Source of the DNA: Bacillota bacterium
GTDB taxonomy: Bacteria > Bacillota > Clostridia > Oscillospirales > Acutalibacteraceae
DNA: 19,809 nucleotides
Assembly (NCBI GenBank): GCA_023391275.1
Contig: JAEWBE010000138.1
Span: forward strand, 1-19,809
Direction: 5' to 3'
In this document: one piece after another, positions 1 to 6,466 of the stretch
Layout: each line of letters starts with the position of its first letter
Position numbering within the stretch: the first letter of the stretch is position 1
The notes under the pieces: generated by a model
Database searches by the model: none
Told to the model about the DNA's origin: nothing
Seen by the model: only the letters and a program-made list of their open reading frames with translations
Translations under genes and position numbers: made by a program

Positions 1-523
1 GGGACTGCCCTTTTGCGTACCGCGCCGCATTTTTACCTATTTTCCGGTATAATTCCAGCGTAATCAGCGGCGCCTGGGGAAACAGTTCCAAGTTGGAAAG
101 CGGGAACAGATCTTTCTGATGGATTACCGTCGTTCCTTTGGACTGAATCCCGATTCCGATTCCCGAACCGCTGAATCCGGCGGCGCGGCGCGCGATAAAG
201 GAAACGTCGGAAATATCCACCACCTTGATAAACCTTGGCTTAAGGCCCTCCTCCTCGATTCCTGCCGCAAGTTCACGCAGGACCTCGGAATGGGGAATGC
301 CGCAGATTGTTTTGGTCTGAGCCGTGCCAAACGCGGGGGCAAGACCAATGACAACCTCATCCGGATAAGCGCCGACCTTCGCCTCGCCCACCTCGGTAAT
401 GGTAAAGCCCGGGTCCGGTGAAGAACTTACCGCAGGAACGGCCTTCGGCGCCGTACCGCGCTGAGCCAGAGCCTCGATGACTTTTCGCGTTACCTCGGCG
501 ACCAGCTTTTCATCGTATGCCAT
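1..523 (-). CDS. pduD: Propanediol dehydratase medium subunit PduD, cut by the window edge
   Basis: Reading the minus strand from ATG 523-521 gives 174 codons, open to the window edge; the family is about 220 residues, so roughly three quarters is present. PduD is the medium (beta) subunit of coenzyme B12-dependent diol dehydratase, which converts 1,2-propanediol to propionaldehyde. Seen: an N-terminal amphipathic helix (residues 7-19, LVAEVTRKVIEAL) followed by an A/P/S-rich linker (about 23-38). Then comes the conserved medium-subunit core with ITEVGEA, PDEVVIGLAPAFG, IPHSEVLRELAAGIEEEG and ARRAAGFSGSGIGIGIQSKGT. The N-terminal helix plus linker is the form of the microcompartment-targeting leader known for PduD. 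Start choice is supported by AAGGAGG about 10 bases upstream; this site overlaps the pduC stop region, so the two genes are translated together. The small subunit gene pduE presumably follows to the left of the window. Confidence 0.95.
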   Translation of the reverse strand, partial: MAYDEKLVAEVTRKVIEALAQRGTAPKAVPAVSSSPDPGFTITEVGEAKVGAYPDEVVIGLAPAFGTAQTKTICGIPHSEVLRELAAGIEEEGLKPRFIKVVDISDVSFIARRAAGFSGSGIGIGIQSKGTTVIHQKDLFPLSNLELFPQAPLITLELYRKIGKNAARYAKGQS

Positions 524-538
524 GTTTCCTCACCCTCC

Positions 539-2206
539 TTAAAAGTCTTTGGGGTCAAACGCCTGGGGAATATTCTTGATATCCTCCCAAATCTTACCCT
601 CAACGCGGTATCCGGTTCCCGGCCCCTGATAAATATTTTTATCGTTGATGGAGCTATGAACGTTAAAATTGCGATCCAAAATTGCGGCGGTCTGAAGATA
701 ATCCCCCGACACGCGCTGCTTGAGCATTTCAAGAATAGAAACCGCAATATCCTTATGACCGGTCTGTGCAAGCACCCGAACGATATCGAGCCCGTTCACT
801 TCGCCGTCAAGAATTCGCTTTGCGGCCTTCAGGTCTTCGTCCACCTTGCGTTTTGCCGTAATATCGCGGCTGCCGTGGGCGAAAACGCACTGTTCCACCT
901 GTTCATCCGTAACGGGCTCAAAGCCAAGCCGGTCAAACAGGGACTGCATTGCCCGCGCGGCCTTGTAGCGGACTTCAATCGTTTCCTGCTCCGTTACCGG
1001 TTTTAAACCGCCGTCCACTTTCAGGTCACGCTGCAAAACATTGTAATCGTCAAAGTCGTCGGCATCGAAATTAGAACCAGCAAACATATTATCGTAATTG
1101 GGGGTGCAGCTGTAACCGGAAAAAATAAAATCGGTTCCCGGCAGCATCTGCATCAGCATTCTCGCGGTGCGCCTGATATCGGAATGAGAAAATGTCTGGT
1201 CGTTGCTCGAAGCACATTCCAGACCAAGCATTGCGGCAATCAGATTTTCGGACAGAACCGCCCGGATTCCGGAAGGAACCGAACTTGCAAGGCCAATACA
1301 GCTGACTGAACCGTTTTGTGTTCCCTGAACCCCGGCGCCTTTGATAATCAGCAGGCAGCGGGCTTCCAGATAAAGCATGGACTTCTTTTCCGCGTTGCCC
1401 ATCAGGGCTTCAGAGGCGGTTCCGGAGGTACATCTTACTTTTATCCCTCTGGAAGCATAAGCCGACGCGAGGAACGCTTTGGAATACGGCGTATCGTCGC
1501 CGTCCACAAATACCTTTTCTGTGCCGTAAACCGAAAGAGTTTCCGCATAAGTCGTAATGCCGAGCATTCCCAGCATCAGTTCGGTCGCTTCTTCCACAGC
1601 ACACTGGGAAAGTACGCCCGGGCGGCCGCACTGTGAACCCACCAGCAGCCCCACCGCGCACAGCGGCGCATATCTGGCGACGCCGACCGTGGTTTCCGTT
1701 TCTGCAAAGCCCCGAAGCGCGGCTTCAGCGGCATCACAGGCAATCTGGATTGGGTTATCGTCTTTATTCGTTACGTGTGTCTGATTCGCGGGAAACAGGC
1801 GCTCCCTTACTTTTTGCATCGCCATCATCATCTCAACCACATTGAGATGGCTCATCACTTCGCAGAGCTTTGCCGGTGTCATGCCGCCCGCAAGGCGGGA
1901 AATTTCCTGTTTACTTACGGAAATATCCACAAGCATCCGGGCAAATTTTACGGAATCAACCGCCATTGCTTCCTCTGCAACCGAAAGATCGATTGCGTGG
2001 TCGGCAATAAACGTATCCTCAAAGTCAAAATCCTCCCGGCTCTTCTGATCCATCTCCACAATAACATGATTTTCAATTCTGATGGACGGTTTTGGATCAT
2101 AAGGGGAGTCCATCGCCACAAACCCAATTTCAGGGCATTCCTTTACAAAACAGTCCTTGTTGATCGGGCGGTCGGCCAGGACTTGAAACCGTTTGCTTTG
2201 TGGCAT
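539..2206 (-). CDS. pduC: Propanediol dehydratase large subunit PduC (adenosylcobalamin-dependent)
   Basis: A 555-residue protein, full length for the large (alpha) subunit of B12-dependent diol dehydratase, the catalytic chain that holds substrate and the radical. Using Klebsiella diol dehydratase numbering as guide, every active-site residue appears with an offset of one: Q142 and H144 (NQTH), E171 (ETTVG), E222 (YAETLS), Q297 (QGTQNGS), D336 (SSNDQTF) and S363 (IFSGYS). It is therefore likely active. The glycerol dehydratase large subunit is a close relative, and substrate preference cannot be read with certainty; the fucose context argues for 1,2-propanediol. It lies 50 bases downstream of fucA and 15 bases upstream of pduD in one operon. 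The start has AAAGGA about 10 bases upstream. This is the B12 enzyme, not the glycyl-radical diol dehydratase used by some other fucose-fermenting clostridia. Confidence 0.97.
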   Translation of the reverse strand: MPQSKRFQVLADRPINKDCFVKECPEIGFVAMDSPYDPKPSIRIENHVIVEMDQKSREDFDFEDTFIADHAIDLSVAEEAMAVDSVKFARMLVDISVSKQEISRLAGGMTPAKLCEVMSHLNVVEMMMAMQKVRERLFPANQTHVTNKDDNPIQIACDAAEAALRGFAETETTVGVARYAPLCAVGLLVGSQCGRPGVLSQCAVEEATELMLGMLGITTYAETLSVYGTEKVFVDGDDTPYSKAFLASAYASRGIKVRCTSGTASEALMGNAEKKSMLYLEARCLLIIKGAGVQGTQNGSVSCIGLASSVPSGIRAVLSENLIAAMLGLECASSNDQTFSHSDIRRTARMLMQMLPGTDFIFSGYSCTPNYDNMFAGSNFDADDFDDYNVLQRDLKVDGGLKPVTEQETIEVRYKAARAMQSLFDRLGFEPVTDEQVEQCVFAHGSRDITAKRKVDEDLKAAKRILDGEVNGLDIVRVLAQTGHKDIAVSILEMLKQRVSGDYLQTAAILDRNFNVHSSINDKNIYQGPGTGYRVEGKIWEDIKNIPQAFDPKDF

Positions 2207-2256
2207 ATCGCATCGATCCTTTCACTTCCGGTTGCCCGAAAGATTCGTGAATATCA

Positions 2257-3072
2257 TTACTTATTAATTTCAGCAAGGACTCTCTTCGTAATCTCACTGA
2301 TTAAATCCGCATTGGAAGAAGGAGCCGCCGCTGTCTTCTGGCAGGAAGATTTCTGTGCGTCAGACAGGCAATGGCAGTTGTTTGTGCCCCTGTTTTCACA
2401 TCTGCTGCAGCCCGGATGTCTGCCCGGCAGGCCCATGCTCTTTCTAACCTGAAGAAGCTTTTCAATCTGCTCACAGGTGAATTCCTGACCGCCGCCGAGT
2501 TGATTGGCATAATAACTGACTTTTGCGAAAAATTCAAGGGATTCCATCTTAAAGTACGCAGCCAGTAAAGTCGGGCCCATGGACAACGCGCCGTGATTTT
2601 GAAGAAGTACGGCATCGTGAGTCTGAATTTCCTCGGAAATCGCGTCCGGAATTTCCATAGTGGAAGGCGTGCCGTACTTGGTAAGCGGAACAGTACCGAG
2701 GGAAATAACCGCTTCCGGCATAATGTAGGAATCAAGACCAAGACCCGCCACCGCATGGGCAGTTGCAATTGGGGGATGAGCATGCACAACCGCATTCACA
2801 TCCGGGCGATCCTTATACACTCTGAGGTGCATTTTAAATTCGGATGACGGCTTATACTTTGCGTTCGGCTCAAGCATATTGCCCTTCCCGTCCACCTTCA
2901 GGATCATGTCCGGAGTCATGAACCCCTTGGATACGCCTGTCGGAGTGCAATAGTACTCGTTTTCGTTTATTTTAACGGAAAAGTTGCCATCGTTTGCTGC
3001 GACAAATCCGTTCTGATAAATCCTGCGGCCTATCTCGCACAATTCTTTTTTAATCTCGTAAGCTGATGCCAT
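2257..3072 (-). CDS. fucA: L-fuculose-1-phosphate aldolase (class II) with Cys-rich linker and C-terminal encapsulation-type helix
   Basis: Cleaves L-fuculose-1-phosphate to DHAP and L-lactaldehyde. The class II aldolase/adducin core covers about residues 1-212: NDGNFS (27-32), catalytic E78 (PSSE), zinc ligands H97 and H99 (HAHP) and H160 (QNHG). At 271 residues it is about 55 longer than E. coli FucA (215). The extra part is C-terminal. Residues 222-244 hold five cysteines (222, 225, 233, 235, 244; CX2CX7CXC), then a short A/P/S linker, then an amphipathic helix at 257-269 (LISEITKRVLAEI). Such terminal helices on linkers target enzymes to bacterial microcompartments, and extended aldolases are known from the fucose/rhamnose compartments of Clostridium phytofermentans and planctomycetes. 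It heads the operon with pduC and pduD. AAGGAG precedes ATG 3072. Cleavage of rhamnulose-1-phosphate as well cannot be excluded. Confidence 0.95.
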   Translation of the reverse strand: MASAYEIKKELCEIGRRIYQNGFVAANDGNFSVKINENEYYCTPTGVSKGFMTPDMILKVDGKGNMLEPNAKYKPSSEFKMHLRVYKDRPDVNAVVHAHPPIATAHAVAGLGLDSYIMPEAVISLGTVPLTKYGTPSTMEIPDAISEEIQTHDAVLLQNHGALSMGPTLLAAYFKMESLEFFAKVSYYANQLGGGQEFTCEQIEKLLQVRKSMGLPGRHPGCSRCENRGTNNCHCLSDAQKSSCQKTAAAPSSNADLISEITKRVLAEINK

Positions 3073-3251
3073 AATGATTTCTCCTTTTCAAATTTGTTTT
3101 TCGGTATTGATTTTATTCCGATTTATTGTTATCATCTTATCAGAAATGAACAAAATTAGCTAGATTTGGCGTTACAATTGATAATTCAGCGTCAATATTT
3201 TGAGAAATAGTCAAAAATAATCATGTTTAATCAAAATAGGGAGGATTTTCC
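3073..3251. promoter_or_regulatory. Divergent fucA / deoR control region
   Basis: This AT-rich 179-base gap separates the fucA-pduCD operon (minus) from the DeoR-type regulator (plus) and must hold both promoters. It has good ribosome binding sites at each end: AAGGAG before fucA and GGGAGG at 3239-3244 before the regulator. No hexamer pair stands out. A weak minus-strand candidate is TTGTTC, 17 bases, AACAAT (about 3127-3155). A weak plus-strand candidate is a TTGATA at about 3178. The best structural feature is the imperfect palindrome at 3151-3168, listed separately. That the DeoR protein acts here is inferred from position. Confidence 0.6.
3151..3168. promoter_or_regulatory. Imperfect 18-bp palindrome, candidate DeoR operator
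   Basis: The sequence CAAAATTAGCTAGATTTG is symmetric about its centre at seven of nine base pairs (CAAA/TTTG arms, TAGCTA core). It overlaps the weak -35 candidate for fucA. A repressor encoded next door would be expected to bind here, but DeoR-family sites vary widely and this assignment rests only on symmetry and position. Confidence 0.3.
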
Positions 3252-4016
3252 ATGCTGGCCTATGAACGCAAACAACAAATCCTTGAGCTGATGCGAACAA
3301 ACAACAGAGTTGTCACGGTTGACCAGCTTTGCGGCAGTATCTTTGCAAGCGGAGCAACCATTCGCAGAGATCTCAAGGATTTGGAGGAAAGCAAACTGAT
3401 TCACCGCACCCACGGCGGCGCGGTTCTGGTGGAAGGGAGTACAAGCGAAGACCCGCTTGCATTTCGCGAAACACAGAATTCCATGAAAAAACAGGTTATC
3501 GCCGACCATGCATTGCGTCATATCCGCGACGGAATGACCATTTTTCTGGATTCAAGCAGTACTGTGAACATCCTTGCAAAAAGCCTTGGCAACTTTAATA
3601 ATTTAAAAGTGATCACCAACGGGCTCAAAACCGCGATGCTGCTTTCCGATACAAAAAATGTTACGCTCATGTGCACCGGCGGTTCCCTGCGTGAAAATTC
3701 AAAATCCCTTGTCGGGCTTGCAGCCAAGGATTTTATCAGCCGGTATAACGCGGATATTGCGTTTATGTCGTGCCGCGGCTTCAGCGTGGAAAACGGCGTG
3801 TCGGAAGCAAGCGAAGATGAATACTACGTAAAAATGCAATACCTTGCAAACTGCAAAAAGGCAATCCTAATGTGCGATACCTCAAAAATGAATTTGGACT
3901 TTTTATGCAAACTTGCGCCCCTGAGTGAGTTTTACGAGGTTATTACGGAGAAAAAAGAGGTAAACGACCTGTGTAACCAGTACACCCACCTGCACAGGCG
4001 GCCGGGTGAAGAATAA
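3252..4016 (+). CDS. DeoR-family transcriptional regulator of the fucose operon
   Basis: A 254-residue protein with the standard DeoR layout. An N-terminal winged helix-turn-helix spans about residues 3-57 (MLAYERKQQILELM, SGATIRRDLKDLEESKLIHRTHGGAV). A C-terminal sugar-phosphate sensor domain of the DeoRC type spans about 73-230, with FLDSSSTV, VITNGLKTAMLL, CTGGSLRENSKSLVG and AILMCDTSKM. Such proteins usually repress sugar operons and release DNA on binding a phosphorylated intermediate; here fuculose-1-phosphate is the natural guess. GGGAGG lies 7 bases before ATG 3252. It is divergent from fucA-pduCD and convergent with fucU, with only 5 bases between the two stop codons and no terminator hairpin, so transcripts from the two strands must overlap. 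Confidence 0.93.
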   Translation: MLAYERKQQILELMRTNNRVVTVDQLCGSIFASGATIRRDLKDLEESKLIHRTHGGAVLVEGSTSEDPLAFRETQNSMKKQVIADHALRHIRDGMTIFLDSSSTVNILAKSLGNFNNLKVITNGLKTAMLLSDTKNVTLMCTGGSLRENSKSLVGLAAKDFISRYNADIAFMSCRGFSVENGVSEASEDEYYVKMQYLANCKKAILMCDTSKMNLDFLCKLAPLSEFYEVITEKKEVNDLCNQYTHLHRRPGEE

Positions 4017-4021
4017 ACCGG

Positions 4022-4453
4022 CTACTCTGTAACCACGCCTTTTCTAAGAATCACATTCGCGTACAGCGCCATTTCGGAAGTTGTTACAATGGCATATGCC
4101 TTTCTTGCTCTTTCATAAAAGGCAAAACGCTCCACATATTCGATTTTATTATTTACCGGCTCATACTTTTGAATAATTTTCCTGTACTCCTCCCAAATGA
4201 CCGGCACATAAGGGTCCCCGGGAACCACCTCCATCAGTGAAATCTGGTTTTTGCTGTAGGAATCGAGTGGCATCAGCTTTAAAACGGCTTCCAGTACCGC
4301 GGGAACGCCGTTCCCGTCGCACCGCACCAGCCTTTGCGCATTGGCCGCGCCCGGAAAATTGCCGTCTGAAATCACAATTTCATCCCCATGGCCCATTTCC
4401 ATTAATATTTTGAGTAATTCCGGCTGAATAATACTTGGTATTCCCTTTAACAT
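4022..4453 (-). CDS. fucU: L-fucose mutarotase FucU
   Basis: A 143-residue RbsD/FucU-family protein, the family's usual length (E. coli FucU is 140). It interconverts alpha and beta anomers of L-fucose so that the isomerase receives its preferred form. Seen: the family N-terminus MLKGIPSIIQPELLKILMEMGHGDEIVISDGNFP with H22 and D30, and the C-terminal signature TTSEMALYANVILRKGVV (124-141). It is the last gene of the minus-strand group, 101 bases after fucI, separated by a perfect inverted repeat and preceded by its own strong AGGAGG site. Because it is separated from fucI by a hairpin, its expression may differ from that of fucI. Confidence 0.95.
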   Translation of the reverse strand: MLKGIPSIIQPELLKILMEMGHGDEIVISDGNFPGAANAQRLVRCDGNGVPAVLEAVLKLMPLDSYSKNQISLMEVVPGDPYVPVIWEEYRKIIQKYEPVNNKIEYVERFAFYERARKAYAIVTTSEMALYANVILRKGVVTE

Positions 4454-4492
4454 TGTAATTTTCCTCCTAATTTTAAAAAGATTTAAGATAAC

Positions 4493-4524
4493 AGATTACC
4501 CACCGGCACGCCGGTGGGTAATCT
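4493..4524. repeat. Perfect inverted repeat (15-bp arms) between fucI and fucU
   Basis: The arm AGATTACCCACCGGC at 4493-4507 is followed by two bases and its exact complement at 4510-4524. In RNA this makes a very stable hairpin in the fucI-fucU intercistronic region. On the minus (transcribed) strand it is followed by TGTTATCTTAAATCTTTTT, which is U-rich but broken. It could be a partial terminator or attenuator, or a stabiliser of the fucI mRNA 3' end. On the plus strand the following bases (TTATTTGTGCG) also make only a poor U-tract. Confidence 0.75.
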
Positions 4525-4554
4525 TATTTGTGCGTTTGTGCGGCGGCGAATCGC

Positions 4555-6339
4555 TTATTTATAAAGCGGGCCGTATTCTTTACAGGCCCTGTAATCGGCG
4601 GATTCCAAATCCTTGGTGCCAAAAGCGGCCCAGGAATGCGGACGGTAAATGCTGTCGTCATCCACATTGTGGAGCGCTACAGGAATGCGCAGCATGCTGG
4701 CCAGCGTGATCAAATCCTTGCCCACATGGCCGTAAACGCTTGCGCCGTGATTTGCGCCCCAGTTCGCCATCACGCTGTATACATCCTTGAACGCGCCTTT
4801 TCCGGTAAGCCTCGGCACGAACCAGGTTGTCGGCCAGGTGCGGTCGGTCCTCATATCAAGGATATGATGCACCTCCGGGTCAAGCACCGCCGTGTACCCT
4901 TCCGCAATCTGAATAGTCGGGCCGACGCCCTCCACCAGGTTCATGCGGATCATTGTAATCGGCATCTCCGCATCCGTCTTAAAGTGGGATGAGAATCCGC
5001 CGCCCCTGAAGTATTCATAATCGGCGCGCTCCCAATCGGTCGCCGTCAGGCAGGCTTTAATGTCCTCATCGGTCATGTTCCACCATTCCTTCATGCAGCC
5101 CTCGCTCTTTTCGTTTTTGGAAGCGCCCGTGCCGTCCAGCGCAGTTGCGCCGGAATTAATCAGATGGATAAACCCGTTTGCGGCAATCCCCGCCGGCTTT
5201 TTGCCCGTTACACGCTCGACAGCCTCCGGACTCCAGTAGGTTCTTACATCGGAGAAAAGGGGAGCCTTGTTGCTGACCAGAGTGCCAAGCAGCATTGCCG
5301 CACCGTTCATCGTGTCGTTCTCTGTCGCAAAAACGTGGGGCTGCCTTGCGCCGTTCCAGTCAAATGTGGAGTTTATGATTGCTTCCATGAAGTCGCCGTT
5401 CGGCAGCCAGTCCGTCCACATACGCTGCCCCTGGAAACCGCCCGCGATTGCGTTCCTTCCGAGCGCTTCTTCATGCCAGCCCATTTCGTCGATCTTTTTG
5501 TTGCCAAGCATGATATCGCGGACAATCAGCGTCTGCTTTACAATGAATTCCCAGTTCTTGTCGGGCGGAATTACTCTGGACTTTGTAATAATTTCCGGGA
5601 AATTCTTGCCCTCGTTTTTATCAAAACCCTCTTTGCAGTATTCCTTCACCCAGGCGAGCGCCTTGTCATATTCTTCATGGTCATAGATTTCCAGCTTGAT
5701 TCTTCTTAAAATTTCGGTCATATCGACCCATTCCGCGCGAATACCGAAATACTCCTGCCAGAACGCCGCGTCGCAGTAGGAACCCGCGATCCCCATGGCA
5801 ATGGAGCCAAAGTTAACGTAGGCCCTGTTCTTCATCTGGCCCACAACTACCGCGCATCTTGCAAACCGGAGAATCTTTTCCTGAACGTCTTCCGGAATTG
5901 CCTGATTATCCGCATCCTGCACATCGTGCCCGTAAATAGAAAAAGCAGGCAGACCCCTTTGCGCGTGTGCCGCCATGACTGCGGCAAGATAAACCGCGCC
6001 GGGACGTTCCGTGCCGTTAAAGCCCCACACCGCTTTCACGGTGAGCGGATCCATATCCATAGTTTCGCTGCCGTAACACCAGCAAGGAGTCACCGTAAGA
6101 GTACCGCAGACATTTTCCACGGAAAATTTTTCGGAACATTTTCCGGCTTCCGCCCCGCCGCCTATGGTGGTGTCCGCAATGACGCACTGTACCGGCGTGC
6201 CGTCCGCATATTTCAGATTCTCGCTGATCAATTTGGCTGCGGCATGCGCCATGCCCATGGTCTGCACTTCCAGGCTTTCCCTTACGCCGCCCCATCTTCC
6301 GTCGATGGTTGGCCGAATCCCGATTTTTGGATAACTCAT
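4555..6339 (-). CDS. fucI: L-fucose isomerase FucI
   Basis: A 594-residue protein, matching E. coli FucI (591) almost exactly in length. It isomerises L-fucose to L-fuculose with Mn2+. The metal-binding and catalytic residues of the E. coli enzyme (E337, D361, H528) appear with a constant offset of three: E340 in ATENDTMNG, D364 in FSDVRTYW and H531 in GANHGASVYGH. The N-terminus MSYPKIGIRPTIDGRWGGVRESLE is typical, and AGGGAGG lies just upstream. It follows the FGGY kinase after 127 bases that carry a possible promoter, and precedes fucU. This gene and fucU are the main reason to read the whole locus as fucose rather than rhamnose; enzymes of this family also isomerise D-arabinose. Confidence 0.97.
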   Translation of the reverse strand: MSYPKIGIRPTIDGRWGGVRESLEVQTMGMAHAAAKLISENLKYADGTPVQCVIADTTIGGGAEAGKCSEKFSVENVCGTLTVTPCWCYGSETMDMDPLTVKAVWGFNGTERPGAVYLAAVMAAHAQRGLPAFSIYGHDVQDADNQAIPEDVQEKILRFARCAVVVGQMKNRAYVNFGSIAMGIAGSYCDAAFWQEYFGIRAEWVDMTEILRRIKLEIYDHEEYDKALAWVKEYCKEGFDKNEGKNFPEIITKSRVIPPDKNWEFIVKQTLIVRDIMLGNKKIDEMGWHEEALGRNAIAGGFQGQRMWTDWLPNGDFMEAIINSTFDWNGARQPHVFATENDTMNGAAMLLGTLVSNKAPLFSDVRTYWSPEAVERVTGKKPAGIAANGFIHLINSGATALDGTGASKNEKSEGCMKEWWNMTDEDIKACLTATDWERADYEYFRGGGFSSHFKTDAEMPITMIRMNLVEGVGPTIQIAEGYTAVLDPEVHHILDMRTDRTWPTTWFVPRLTGKGAFKDVYSVMANWGANHGASVYGHVGKDLITLASMLRIPVALHNVDDDSIYRPHSWAAFGTKDLESADYRACKEYGPLYK

Positions 6340-6415
6340 AAGTACAACCTCCCTTTAAAATTTATAATTCCGGGGATCAACCCTTTGATTCCCTTGCCCT
6401 AACGAGACTAAAATA

Positions 6416-6444
6416 ATTCTAACATCCGTTATTTCTTTTGCCTA
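6416..6444 (-). promoter_or_regulatory. Possible sigma-A promoter upstream of fucI
   Basis: On the minus strand the pair TAGGCA (6444-6439), 17 bases, TAGAAT (6421-6416) matches the sigma-A consensus at 4/6 and 5/6. A transcript would begin near 6409 with a leader of about 70 bases before the fucI start. It lies in the only sizeable gap inside the minus-strand group, so it could give fucI-fucU a separate promoter. Evidence is sequence match only. Confidence 0.35.
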
Positions 6445-6466
6445 TTCTTTATCTTCCGTGAAAAGT

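Noticed and set aside
1775..2452. Long plus-strand open frame (225 codons) opposite pduC/fucA
   Set aside because: It is antisense to two clearly recognised genes, has no ribosome site that stands out, and its translation resembles no family.
4493..4524. Calling the fucI-fucU inverted repeat a terminator
   Set aside because: Neither strand has an unbroken U-tract after the stem, so it is listed as a repeat with possible attenuator function only.
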